Shown in pieces: positions 1-6,124 of a DNA stretch of 57,107 bases. Source of the DNA: a virus; IMG/VR virus record IMGVR_UViG_3300032046_000031, positions 1 to 57,107 of that record. One strand, 5' to 3'. Made by a program: the position numbers and the translations under genes. A model generated the notes under the pieces. The model saw only the letters and a program-made list of their open reading frames with translations. It did not search any database and had not been told where the DNA came from. The stretch's first letter is position 1. Every line of letters starts with the position of its first letter.

Positions 1-127
1 AATGCTTCGGCTCCACAAAAAGGACAAGGCTTTAATTTTTTCTCCTCAATCTCTTTCATTTTCCCTCCAATGCTTTAATGGCGATGTTTTGCATCTCTGT
101 CGCTTTATTGCTATTCACCACACTTTC
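1..127. repeat. Terminal direct repeat, left copy (circular assembly overlap)
   Basis: These 127 bases are identical to 56981-57107. A repeat of exactly 127 bases at contig ends is what a k-mer assembler leaves when it closes a circle, so the genome is best read as circular with a unique length of 56980 bp. The left copy carries on the minus strand the first codons of the gene listed at 56380-57039 (bases 1-59) and the C-terminal part of the 66-residue gene at 56-256. A real short terminal repeat of the virion DNA is the less likely alternative. Confidence 0.95.
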
Positions 128-256
128 TAGGGCCTGCTTTAATTTCTCAATCTCCTTATCCTTAGTTTCGAGAGAGAAAAGAAGTATTTGAATATGCTCA
201 TCCGCCCAAAGCTCTCCCTTACCCAATCTCTTCTTAATCTCCTCAATCTCTTTCAT
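56..256 (-). CDS. Small predicted coiled-coil protein, 66 aa
   Basis: Unrecognised protein rich in Lys and Glu with a heptad-like helix (about residues 25-55), so probably a short coiled coil. The ATG at 256 follows a GGAG-type site. Its first residues, MKEIEE, match those of the upstream gene at 56380-57039, and the start regions of the two genes share sequence, suggesting a local duplication of a leader. It overlaps the end of the next upstream gene by 4 bases, so translation is probably coupled in the leftward early operon. Confidence 0.7.
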   Translation of the reverse strand: MKEIEEIKKRLGKGELWADEHIQILLFSLETKDKEIEKLKQALESVVNSNKATEMQNIAIKALEGK

Positions 257-495
257 TTTAACTCCTTCTCTCTTCTCTCCAATTCTTCTAACAATCGGGA
301 TACCAAGACCCTTAGAAAAAATAATGCAGTTTTTCTTTGATAAAATAAATGTATCATTTCAATAAAACTATTCGCTAATTCAAATCCTGCTTGTCCTGCC
401 CTAATGGTCTTAGACTGCTTAGTCTCGCCCATCTCATCCTCCTTCGCTCCCCACTCAATTAACTCCTTAGTTGTCCCTTTGATGATCTTGGTCAT
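253..495 (-). CDS. Hypothetical early protein, 80 aa
   Basis: Unrecognised. I place the start at the ATG at 495 rather than further upstream because GGAGGC lies just before it and an upstream start would overlap the neighbour more. The N-terminal half is charged and the C-terminal half is helical, ending in a run of Glu, Arg and Lys. It sits in a tightly packed leftward operon of small proteins. Confidence 0.6.
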   Translation of the reverse strand: MTKIIKGTTKELIEWGAKEDEMGETKQSKTIRAGQAGFELANSFIEMIHLFYQRKTALFFLRVLVSRLLEELERREKELK

Positions 496-503
496 TTTGC
501 CTC

Positions 504-731
504 CTACTCTAAATGTAAACCATGCTTTTCTCCATACCATCCTTCCTCATCTATCCATTTTTTAATCTCTGCCAATTCTTCCCTCAATCTCTTCATTTTT
601 TCCTGTTCCCTTCGACATCCAGCAACATAACCATTTAGAAATGGCCCCCAATAACAACTCTTTTCAGGAGTCTTGCGATCTGTTACAAAAACCTTTCTTG
701 CTTCTTTTTCCCATCTCTCTTGGTCTGTCAT
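504..731 (-). CDS. Hypothetical early protein, 75 aa
   Basis: Unrecognised charged protein with a helical C-terminal half. The motif YWGPFLNGYVAG, followed by a long helix, resembles small phage proteins that carry no known function. The ATG at 731 is preceded by AAGGAGGATTGAG. It follows a strong hairpin at 752-785 that separates it from the DUF2283-like gene. Confidence 0.65.
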   Translation of the reverse strand: MTDQERWEKEARKVFVTDRKTPEKSCYWGPFLNGYVAGCRREQEKMKRLREELAEIKKWIDEEGWYGEKHGLHLE

Positions 732-751
732 CTCAATCCTCCTTTTAGGCG

Positions 752-785
752 ATAGAGGGAAATCCGGTCGATGTCATCCCTCTAT
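752..785. other. Perfect 9-bp hairpin between two early genes
   Basis: ATAGAGGGA at 752-760 pairs with TCCCTCTAT at 777-785 across a 16-base loop. It begins at the stop codon of the DUF2283-like gene on the minus strand and ends before the ribosome binding site of the next gene. No T-run follows in the direction of transcription, so it is not a classical terminator. It lies less than 1 kb from the attC array and might be a degraded cassette junction, but no core site is visible. Confidence 0.5.
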
Positions 786-958
786 TATGGTTTGATATTT
801 TTCAAATTTAAAATTGTTATTCCTGAAATCCTGTCTGTTGCAGGATTATAACGGATCAAAACCGGAATATTCTTTTCATAGCAAATCGCAGGCTCCGCCT
901 TATCAAATGTTAAATAAAGCACATCAGCATGTTCATCATAATCACAAGTTACCCTCAT
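785..958 (-). CDS. DUF2283-like protein, 57 aa
   Basis: The segment DVLYLTFD and the end GITILNLK match the layout of DUF2283, a family of 50-70 residue proteins of unknown function common in phages and mobile elements. The start is taken at the ATG at 958, after GGAAGGATTAA. Its start overlaps the end of the preceding gene by about 17 bases. No catalytic residues are known for the family. Confidence 0.75.
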   Translation of the reverse strand: MRVTCDYDEHADVLYLTFDKAEPAICYEKNIPVLIRYNPATDRISGITILNLKNIKP

Positions 959-1457
959 ATTTAATCCTTCCCCCCGTACTTGTTTTTCCAATCAGCATAA
1001 TTTTACGAACTATATTGGGATACCTTTCAATATTGATTCCGACTTTTGCCATCGTTTCAAAGACATTGATCCCACAGGCTTCAGGGATCTCCAAAATTGT
1101 ATCTCCATGCTTATAAACAGCAAGAGCTTTTTTATTAAGTTTACTCCTTACTCCGTTCTGCCAATATAAAGGATTTCTGCATTGCCGATCTGTCCATAGT
1201 GGATGGAGTTGTTTCATCTTTTTTTTATGACCGACCAAATCAAATTCTTCGATTACTGCATACCAATGAGTCCACACTTTAGAGCTATCAAGAAAATCGA
1301 AATATGTTGCAGGGCAGGCCGGAAAGTTTGGACAACCCTTCGGATGACCAGGATATGGCAGTTTACACCACATTCCATCTCTCGCCCTTAAGTCGTAAAC
1401 CACTTTAGTAAGTTTAATCGCTTCTTCGACTTTATCGTGACCAAATAAATCTTTCAT
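942..1457 (-). CDS. Cys-rich hypothetical protein, 171 aa, possible metal-binding
   Basis: The centre contains WCKLPYPGHPKGCPNFPACP, a Cys/His-rich segment like those in small predicted metal-binding proteins, so metal binding is my inference. The reading frame extends upstream, but the start is placed at the ATG at 1457 because a GGCGGTGA site precedes it and because the upstream portion is the coding region of the 63-aa gene in another frame. The C-terminal region is basic. It lies directly downstream of the attC-separated cassettes and could be the last imported gene of that block. Confidence 0.65.
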   Translation of the reverse strand: MKDLFGHDKVEEAIKLTKVVYDLRARDGMWCKLPYPGHPKGCPNFPACPATYFDFLDSSKVWTHWYAVIEEFDLVGHKKKMKQLHPLWTDRQCRNPLYWQNGVRSKLNKKALAVYKHGDTILEIPEACGINVFETMAKVGINIERYPNIVRKIMLIGKTSTGGRIKYEGNL

Positions 1458-1485
1458 TTCACCGCCTGAATCCGTATATCTCTTG

Positions 1486-1677
1486 TTATATGGATTCATA
1501 TTCACTTCCATCGGCCCAGTATCCAAGTTCCATCGCCAGCAGTTCACAGATACAGACAAACGCTGGCTGTCCACATTCACAAATCGGATCGGGTTCGTCA
1601 TCTTGTTCCATTGCTCTGGTATTTTCATCAAACTGAGCTTTTAGTAATTCTTCTTTTGAGGGCCAGCGATTAAGCAT
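1486..1677 (-). CDS. Cassette gene: Cys-rich small protein, 63 aa
   Basis: Unrecognised acidic protein with the cluster CECGQPAFVCICE, which could bind zinc. Its ribosome binding site GGAGG directly abuts the 3' core site (GTTATAT) of the attC-like element at 1690-1744, the layout of an integron gene cassette. Its stop codon lies in ATATAAC, a sequence like the 5' core site of an attC, but no complete attC follows before the next gene. This is the most downstream cassette in the array. Confidence 0.7.
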   Translation of the reverse strand: MLNRWPSKEELLKAQFDENTRAMEQDDEPDPICECGQPAFVCICELLAMELGYWADGSEYESI

Positions 1678-1689
1678 AATAAAACCTCC

Positions 1690-1744
1690 ATATAACCAAT
1701 CAATCCAGCGGATCGCTATGCTCCCGCTGATTTCTACGTTATGC
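1690..1744 (-). mobile_element. attC: attC-like site (integron cassette recombination site), 55 bp
   Basis: Read on the minus strand it starts with the 5' core GCATAAC, continues with CAGCGG and CCGCTG as a perfect stem around a short variable loop, and ends with GATTGATTG and the 3' core GTTATAT. This is the size and order of a compact integron attC (about 57 bp). The stop codon of the upstream 46-aa gene (TAA) lies inside the 5' core, and the next gene's GGAGG follows the 3' core at once. Best preserved of the four sites in shape, although the cores deviate from RYYYAAC and GTTRRRY. Confidence 0.85.
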
Positions 1745-1879
1745 GAAAAGATATTCTTCCATCAATGCCCTTTCTTCGGCATTGTATCCACCTGGATATT
1801 CCCCTGTTTGTTCAAAATACTGGAGATCTCTTTGAAGCGTTGGTGAATCTATTTTTTCACACAATTCTTGATAATTCAT
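1739..1879 (-). CDS. Cassette gene: acidic protein, 46 aa
   Basis: Short unannotated reading frame beginning MNYQELCEKIDSP and ending MEEYLFA. The ATG at 1879 has an ideal site, GGAGGTGATAGC. Its stop lies within the 5' core of the downstream attC-like site, and its leader abuts the 3' core of the upstream one, so gene plus attC form one cassette of about 200 bp. Function unknown. Composition is Glu- and Tyr-rich and acidic. Confidence 0.75.
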   Translation of the reverse strand: MNYQELCEKIDSPTLQRDLQYFEQTGEYPGGYNAEERALMEEYLFA

Positions 1880-1894
1880 GCTATCACCTCCTTC

Positions 1895-1978
1895 ACATAA
1901 CAAATTACTCAAGCCGACCGTGGATAGTCAGTTGCTATTCCATCCACAGTAGACAGCGGCTTAGTTCAGTCGTTATAT
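1895..1978 (-). mobile_element. attC: attC-like site, 84 bp, classical 59-base-element type
   Basis: On the minus strand it begins ATATAAC, then AACTAAGCCG, and ends CGGCTTGAG plus the 3' core GTTATGT. The pair AACTAAGCCG and CGGCTTGAG is the inner stem of classical resistance-integron attC sites. A second stem GTGGAT/ATCCAC lies in the variable central part. The two arms are imperfect inverted repeats with one-base bulges as in real attC sites. The stop of the upstream gene is in the 5' core and the ribosome binding site of the next gene follows the 3' core. Confidence 0.88.
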
Positions 1979-2203
1979 TTCCGCTTCCCAATTTGCTCTC
2001 TTTTTAATTTCCTCCTCGATTAATGGAAGAATCTTTTTGAGTTCTGCTATTCTTTGTTCAAAATGGGCAAGTAATCCATTGCCATCAATTAAAGCCTTTC
2101 TCCAGCCATCTAAGGTAAGATATCCATATTGATCTCTGGGCCAATGCCAACTATAATGCCACGATGAATCAATGATATTTGATAATTCATACTCTAAATC
2201 CAT
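1973..2203 (-). CDS. Cassette gene: hypothetical protein, 76 aa
   Basis: Unrecognised protein starting MDLEYELSNIID. It has a Trp/His-rich segment (SSWHYSWHWPRDQYG) and a C-terminal helix with alternating Lys and Glu. The ATG at 2203 is preceded by CAGGAGGATGAA. The frame is open further upstream but that part is attC sequence. The stop TAA falls in the 5' core of the site at 1895-1978, as usual for integron cassettes. Confidence 0.72.
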   Translation of the reverse strand: MDLEYELSNIIDSSWHYSWHWPRDQYGYLTLDGWRKALIDGNGLLAHFEQRIAELKKILPLIEEEIKKRANWEAEI

Positions 2204-2223
2204 TTCATCCTCCTGAAGTAGAA

Positions 2224-2306
2224 ATATAACCAATCACTCAAGATAAATCCCATCGCCTGAATATCCCCTTATCAGGGCAAAATGGTTTGTTAATCAATGG
2301 TTAGAC
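2224..2306 (-). mobile_element. attC: attC-like site, 83 bp, consensus 5' core site
   Basis: On the minus strand it starts with GTCTAAC, a perfect RYYYAAC core, and ends with CTTGAGTGATTG and GTTATAT. GCCTGA/TCAGGC-type stems occupy the middle. The outer arms pair imperfectly. The stop codon of the upstream 41-aa gene is inside GTCTAAC. It shares CTTGAGTGATT and GTTA with the sites at 1895-1978 and 2436-2528, so the sites are related yet variable in the middle, as attC sites are. Confidence 0.82.
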
Positions 2307-2426
2307 GGAATAACAAAAATCCCAACAAATTTCTTTGTGCCCAATAACTTCGCATTTATTTCTATGAAAAATATAGACACCTTCTGTTGAAGTTTGAGCT
2401 TGCCAAATAAAAGAGTAAAATAACAT
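2301..2426 (-). CDS. Cassette gene: hypothetical protein, 41 aa (alternative start at 2489)
   Basis: Starts MLFYSFIWQAQTSTEG. I choose the ATG at 2426 because GGAGGATTT precedes it directly after the attC 3' core GTTAGAC, the same layout as the other cassettes. A longer form from the ATG at 2489 (62 aa, with AAAGGAG before it) would read through the attC-like site and cannot be excluded. The stop lies in the 5' core of the site at 2224-2306. Function unknown. Confidence 0.65.
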   Translation of the reverse strand: MLFYSFIWQAQTSTEGVYIFHRNKCEVIGHKEICWDFCYSV

Positions 2427-2435
2427 AAATCCTCC

Positions 2436-2528
2436 GTCTAACAAATCACTCAAGAAAATCCTTTCAACTTCTTCGTCTCTGTTTAGCATATCAACTCCTT
2501 TCGCCGCTGCGTAGTTCAAGCGTTGTAA
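2436..2528 (-). mobile_element. attC: Degenerate or hybrid attC-like site
   Basis: On the minus strand the 3' half is CTTGAGTGATTT followed by GTTAGAC, a perfect GTTRRRY core. The 5' half reads CAACGCTTGAACTACGCAG, very like classical 5' arms, but its core TTACAAC is off consensus. The two halves do not pair well internally, and the middle contains a ribosome binding site and ATG in frame with the gene downstream. It looks like a hybrid formed from halves of two sites, or a site with an unusual insert. Confidence 0.65.
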
Positions 2529-2531
2529 GGC

Positions 2532-2579
2532 TTACTTTTCCAGTCTCTGTTTTCGTGCTTCTAAGTCGGTGCCTGTCAT
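2532..2579 (-). CDS. Mini reading frame, 15 aa, possible cassette remnant
   Basis: Encodes MTGTDLEARKQRLEK. The ATG at 2579 overlaps the stop of the upstream gene as ATGA and has GGAGGT nearby, so it could be translated by coupling. Its stop comes just before the 5' arm of the attC-like site at 2436-2528, as for the other cassettes. Too short to judge by sequence alone. Confidence 0.3.
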   Translation of the reverse strand: MTGTDLEARKQRLEK

Positions 2580-2743
2580 TTTCTACCTCCATAAATTTGA
2601 TTAAAACTTTTCCCTTCCTCCTCACAGAGAGGGCAACTTGGAGCCCAATCTCTTCTCCCTGGCTGTCCCCTCCACATTTGGAGTTGCCAGATTAGACCAC
2701 AGCAAGACCATTCCATAAAGCAGAATCGATAGTAGGAGTTCAT
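2576..2743 (-). CDS. Trp/Cys-rich small protein, 55 aa
   Basis: Unrecognised. I choose the start ATG at 2743 because it overlaps the stop of the upstream gene as ATGA, giving coupled translation. The open frame further upstream overlaps that gene. The C-terminal part contains CPLCEEEGKS, one half of a zinc-ribbon-like site, and an earlier SCC. Function unknown. Confidence 0.5.
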   Translation of the reverse strand: MNSYYRFCFMEWSCCGLIWQLQMWRGQPGRRDWAPSCPLCEEEGKSFNQIYGGRK

Positions 2744-2943
2744 TCTTCTATCGCTTCCCCTGCAACACCTGTGATAGGTCGATTTCGATAGAAGTCTCGT
2801 TCTTCCCAAGTCTTAGAGAGACATTGAGCGTGCTGTTGTTTAAATTCATCAACTAAGACAACGACTTTGTCAGTTGATTCCGCAAATGGATCACCTTCAA
2901 CATTGAGAGTTGCTCCACAAACGCAATGATATGAAATTTTCAT
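2740..2943 (-). CDS. Small Cys/His protein, 67 aa, possible zinc-binding
   Basis: Starts MKISYHCVCGATLNVEGD, with a later pattern in which a helix ends H-A-Q-C, the layout of short proteins that bind one metal ion through a CxC and a HxxC pair. The ATG at 2943 has a strong site (AAAGGAGGTGAATCCAG). Several phage families have this form with no known function. Confidence 0.65.
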   Translation of the reverse strand: MKISYHCVCGATLNVEGDPFAESTDKVVVLVDEFKQQHAQCLSKTWEERDFYRNRPITGVAGEAIEE

Positions 2944-3001
2944 CTGGATTCACCTCCTTTCCTTTATTTAATCTGACCAAATATTTGATTGATCCTTGCC
3001 A

Positions 3002-4327
3002 TCATCCCCCCTCAAGTTTCTTCTTACTCTCCAACCACCATACATCATCAATCTCTACCCCAACTGCCAACCTGTCTAATTGTTTACAGGCAAGGGTGAA
3101 AGTCCCTCCCCCAAGAAAGGGATCAATCCCTCTCTCCTTCACTTGTGAGCAATTCTCAATCAGTTTCTTAATGATGGTAAGAGGCTTCTCTGTTGGATGA
3201 ACCTTTGTCTGCCCTGAAAGGATTGGATGCTCAAACGTTGAGAGTGCCTGAATGGTAGAAAGGGGACGAGGTGGATACCCCTTACTACAATAAAAGATTG
3301 GCTCATAATTGACAGGATAGGAGATGTGAGGTCTAAGGTTGAGAGCATTGTTCTTGATCCATAGGAGGGGAGTTGGGCATACCCAGAACCCAACTTCTTC
3401 TAACAATGCTCTCACCTCAGTATAACGAGCAATGGCAAAGAAAACATAGCAGTGTGATCCCTGTACCAACACCCTATACACCTCCCTCATAACTGGTTTG
3501 ATTACATTCTCCAATACCTTCTTCTCATCATTAAATTCCATCCCCTGCCTAACCTCCCCTCTGTTTGGGAAGGTCTCCTGCATATCATGAATCCCAATCC
3601 CATAAGGAGGGTCGGTGATGCAGAAGTTGAAACTCTCATCTGGAAACTTTGGCAGTTCAATGAGGGAGTCTCCTTTAATGATCTGAATAGGTTCCTCCCC
3701 ACTTTCCAACCTTGCCTCAGCAAATATCCCTGCAATGTCCCTCATAAACCCCAACTCAAACCCAACCTTCATTGCTCTTATTGCAGCTTCCTTCGTCTCT
3801 TTCTTTCCCAACTCTGGGTCGAGTCTGAGAGCCTTTGCAAGTTGGAGATGCTCTCTGATCGTCCCAAGCCCCTCACCAAGGAGTTCAGCAGTATCCTGTG
3901 TCCTCCATCCTCCAGACTTCTTCCCTGTCCATGTGATGTTACCAATTCGCTCTCTTGTCGTTCCGAATTTTTCTTGATAGAGTTCATGAAGTTGAAGCTC
4001 TCCTTCAACCTTTTCCTGCCAGGTTAAGTCTTCTCTGTGGATGTTCTCATAGATCTCAATAGCAAGTCTCTGCCAAAGATCAAGGTTTTCTTTGAGAATA
4101 TACTCTTTCTCAGTTAATTCTTCTTTACCAATCTCTTTGAGTGCTCGAAGTCGTCTTTCACCAACAAGAAGATATATTCCATCATCTCTCTTTTCAAGAA
4201 TTAATGGTTCAATGAGACCAACCTCTTTAATCGAATTAATCAACTCTTGATGTTTCTTCTCATCAAAGGTCTTTCGTCTGCGATCTGGGTCGATGATGAT
4301 GTCTGAGATCTTAATTTTGTCTGTCAC
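3002..4327 (-). CDS. ParB-domain / DNA methyltransferase fusion, 441 aa
   Basis: Two domains. The first 80 residues form a ParB/sulfiredoxin-like domain with the signature LLVGERRLRA. The C-terminal half is a beta-class DNA methyltransferase: motif IV is DPPYGIG near residue 238 and motif I is DPFLGGGT near residue 401, the order typical of N6-adenine or N4-cytosine enzymes. I choose the GTG at 4327 because AAGGAGGGG lies 7 bases upstream. The ATG further upstream is inside the neighbouring gene. Such fusions are common in phages and probably modify phage DNA against restriction. The target site is unknown. Confidence 0.88.
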   Translation of the reverse strand: MTDKIKISDIIIDPDRRRKTFDEKKHQELINSIKEVGLIEPLILEKRDDGIYLLVGERRLRALKEIGKEELTEKEYILKENLDLWQRLAIEIYENIHREDLTWQEKVEGELQLHELYQEKFGTTRERIGNITWTGKKSGGWRTQDTAELLGEGLGTIREHLQLAKALRLDPELGKKETKEAAIRAMKVGFELGFMRDIAGIFAEARLESGEEPIQIIKGDSLIELPKFPDESFNFCITDPPYGIGIHDMQETFPNRGEVRQGMEFNDEKKVLENVIKPVMREVYRVLVQGSHCYVFFAIARYTEVRALLEEVGFWVCPTPLLWIKNNALNLRPHISYPVNYEPIFYCSKGYPPRPLSTIQALSTFEHPILSGQTKVHPTEKPLTIIKKLIENCSQVKERGIDPFLGGGTFTLACKQLDRLAVGVEIDDVWWLESKKKLEGG

Positions 4328-4649
4328 GCTTGGCCCCTCCTTTAGGTTCAACCTTTGCTGGAGGTGTTTGAGGAGGAGTGGTTTGCTTAAAGAGATCCCA
4401 CTTAGCAATCTCATTGATCATAGTTTGCTGGCAGGCATTAAAGAGGGTTTGTTTTCTTAACTCTTTCTCATTCTTTGGCATGATGAGATTGATGTGGGTG
4501 TCAATGGTTTCTGTAATCATCTGTTTCTGCTTTCCAATAGTAATGCCACCAACGAAGCCAGCAGAGACACCAGAAATAAAAATACAAATAATCCAGATAA
4601 GAAGATGATAACTTAATTCAGTTTTCTTTGGTGTTTGTTCTTCACTCAT
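4311..4649 (-). CDS. Small membrane protein, 112 aa, one transmembrane helix
   Basis: One hydrophobic helix at about residues 17-38 (LLIWIICIFISGVSAGFVGG) follows a polar N-terminus. The remainder is soluble, with two Cys residues and a Pro/Lys-rich tail. Probably anchored in the inner membrane. It overlaps the start of the ParB-methyltransferase gene by 17 bases. No family recognised. Confidence 0.65.
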   Translation of the reverse strand: MSEEQTPKKTELSYHLLIWIICIFISGVSAGFVGGITIGKQKQMITETIDTHINLIMPKNEKELRKQTLFNACQQTMINEIAKWDLFKQTTPPQTPPAKVEPKGGAKRDRQN

Positions 4650-4650
4650 C

Positions 4651-4977
4651 TTACCCTCCTATCCTACTAATAAATTTTAATGCCTCAATTGATGTTACAA
4701 TCTCGATTCCATTCTCCAAAGCAAATTTACACTCTGTGATTGCTCCCTCACTTTCACCAGCTAAGAGAAATAAAACATCACAACAGCTAAGCCATTTAAG
4801 ATCCATCTTCATCCAGAACTCTTTTGGATGATGATGAAAAAGATGCCAGAAATGAAAGAGATGTGGAACGAATGGAATATGCCCAAGGTTGGCGATTTTA
4901 TCTGCAACTTCAATCACCCTCTTGACATTACAGGCAACATCCCCTTTTGTGTAAGGACCAGTAATATAGACTTTCAT
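4651..4977 (-). CDS. DUF4406 / nucleoside 2-deoxyribosyltransferase-like protein, 108 aa
   Basis: The start MKVYITGPYTKGD, the Asp of MKMDLKWLSCCDVLFLL, and the SEGAITECKFAL segment match the Rossmann-like nucleoside 2-deoxyribosyltransferase superfamily (DUF4406 type). Members cleave N-glycosidic bonds of nucleosides or nucleotides. Phage versions may serve nucleotide salvage or degrade signals. The Glu of ESEGA is in the expected catalytic place. Substrate is not predictable. Confidence 0.75.
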   Translation of the reverse strand: MKVYITGPYTKGDVACNVKRVIEVADKIANLGHIPFVPHLFHFWHLFHHHPKEFWMKMDLKWLSCCDVLFLLAGESEGAITECKFALENGIEIVTSIEALKFISRIGG

Positions 4978-5372
4978 GCTACTACCCCTCCTGGATTATT
5001 CCCACCTTTAATTGGTCTCACATTACTGAGATCCCTTGCAGGAACTATCCCTGTTGTAGCTTGGATGTAAAGGTTGATAAGACTTTCATCTTTTACATCA
5101 TACATTAGATGTCTTAAAGCAGGGTTGAGCTGCTCAATCTTATCAGGGGTTCCTACGAGAGCTTTAAGCCCCATCACTTCTCTCCCCTGAGAATCTTGAC
5201 CTGAAATTACAACTCTTGGTTTCTGTAAAATCTCATCTTCATACTGCCCAATAAGGATAAGACCACCGATGAAGATTATTTTAAGTTCCATTATAGGATT
5301 AACCTCCTTCCAATCTGCTATTGTTAGAGCAACTGCTTCATCCCAAATTTTTCTTCTTCTGGCATCACCCAT
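4974..5372 (-). CDS. Hypothetical early protein, 132 aa
   Basis: Unrecognised. I choose the ATG at 5372 (MGDARRRKIWDEAVAL): it lies one base after the upstream stop and has GAAGGAT before it. The open frame upstream overlaps the neighbour. It carries a beta-rich middle (ELKIIFIGGLILIGQYED) and a Gly-rich tail. It overlaps the DUF4406-like gene by 4 bases. Confidence 0.65.
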   Translation of the reverse strand: MGDARRRKIWDEAVALTIADWKEVNPIMELKIIFIGGLILIGQYEDEILQKPRVVISGQDSQGREVMGLKALVGTPDKIEQLNPALRHLMYDVKDESLINLYIQATTGIVPARDLSNVRPIKGGNNPGGVVA

Positions 5373-5373
5373 C

Positions 5374-5559
5374 TTATCCTTCTTTCCGAATCCAAAAAGC
5401 TGGGTATAGAGTTTTACCATCTCCAATATAGTGTGTTACAAAATCAAGGGAAACATGCTGTCCTAAAAACCTTACAGATAACCATTGCATTACCCCAGTT
5501 TCCTCAATGGTCTCTGGATGGAGAATAACACAGCCAGGCGTAATGGAATCAATTTTCAT
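5374..5559 (-). CDS. Hypothetical early protein, 61 aa
   Basis: Unrecognised mixed alpha/beta protein starting MKIDSITPGCVILHPETIEE. Good site AAGGAGGTTGAG before the ATG at 5559. The stop is one base before the next start, so the two genes are probably translated together. Confidence 0.65.
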   Translation of the reverse strand: MKIDSITPGCVILHPETIEETGVMQWLSVRFLGQHVSLDFVTHYIGDGKTLYPAFWIRKEG

Positions 5560-5611
5560 CTCAACCTCCTTTATAATAAAATTGAGAGACCAACAGAGAG
5601 AGCTAAATTGT

Positions 5612-5920
5612 TTACAGAATGCCTTCTGGAATCTCTACACCAGCCTTCTTGAGAGTCTCTGCGAGTCTTGCTTGCAGTTCTGGCGTGAGCTTCCCAGTAG
5701 CCTTTGCAGCGATGATCATCTTTCCAATTGACAGAGCACCTGTAGCAGGTTTTCTCAACTTATTGATTGCATTTGTCTTCCACTGGGCATTGAAAACTGC
5801 AAGAGCCTCCTTCTCTCCCCCAGCGAGTTTCTGGCAATCTGCCCAGGTGTCTGCTTGCTTGCATGTTCCTTTCTGATCTGGTTGCCCCTTACTCTTGGCA
5901 ACGATCTGTTCGTCTTTCAT
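5612..5920 (-). CDS. Hypothetical basic protein, 102 aa
   Basis: Starts MKDEQIVAKSKGQPDQKG, with two Cys (GTCKQADTWADCQ) and a helical C-terminal half. The ATG at 5920 follows AAAGGAGGAACTAACTCT. The longer frame upstream runs through the tRNA-like segment and is rejected. It may be the first gene of a transcript beginning in the 220-bp gap upstream. Confidence 0.6.
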   Translation of the reverse strand: MKDEQIVAKSKGQPDQKGTCKQADTWADCQKLAGGEKEALAVFNAQWKTNAINKLRKPATGALSIGKMIIAAKATGKLTPELQARLAETLKKAGVEIPEGIL

Positions 5921-6002
5921 AGAGTTAGTTCCTCCTTTAAATGCTGAAGTTACGTTGAAAGTTAAAGTGGTCTCTCTGTTAATCTCTCTCAAGTTAAGGC
6001 TG

Positions 6003-6104
6003 TCTCGTTGAAGGATTCGAACCTTCTTTGCTATGGCAGTAGTCCTGATGCAGCTCTCCATAGTCTCGTTGCCTCAAGTGTTTTCACCAGAACACCACAC
6101 GAGA
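6003..6104 (-). tRNA. tRNA-like element without a recognisable anticodon arm
   Basis: On the minus strand TCTCGTG at the 5' end pairs with AACGAGA at the 3' end (6 of 7), a D-like arm GTGT/ACAC encloses a loop with GG, and a perfect T-arm GAAGG-TTCGAAT-CCTTC joins directly to the 3' acceptor strand. Between them lies about 50 bases with a CTATGG/CCATAG stem instead of a normal 17-base anticodon arm. A second ACGAGA copy in the middle can compete for the 5' strand. It could be a decayed tRNA, a tRNA with an insert, or a tRNA mimic. Confidence 0.4.
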
Positions 6105-6124
6105 CAGTAATTTATACTGAGTAT

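Noticed and set aside
752-785. Fifth attC site
   Set aside because: A strong hairpin is present but neither core site (RYYYAAC or GTTRRRY) nor the conserved arms can be found.
1741-2007. Plus-strand reading frames across 0.8-2.0 kb
   Set aside because: They run opposite to well-supported minus-strand genes and attC-like sites and lack ribosome binding sites.
2301-2489. 62-aa form of the cassette gene starting at 2489
   Set aside because: It would translate the attC-like site. The ATG at 2426 follows the 3' core directly, as in the other cassettes. Kept as an alternative only.
2775-2791. Further copy of the 17-bp palindrome
   Set aside because: It shares AGGTCGATTTCGA but the right arm lacks CGACCT and it lies inside a gene, so it is a chance partial match.
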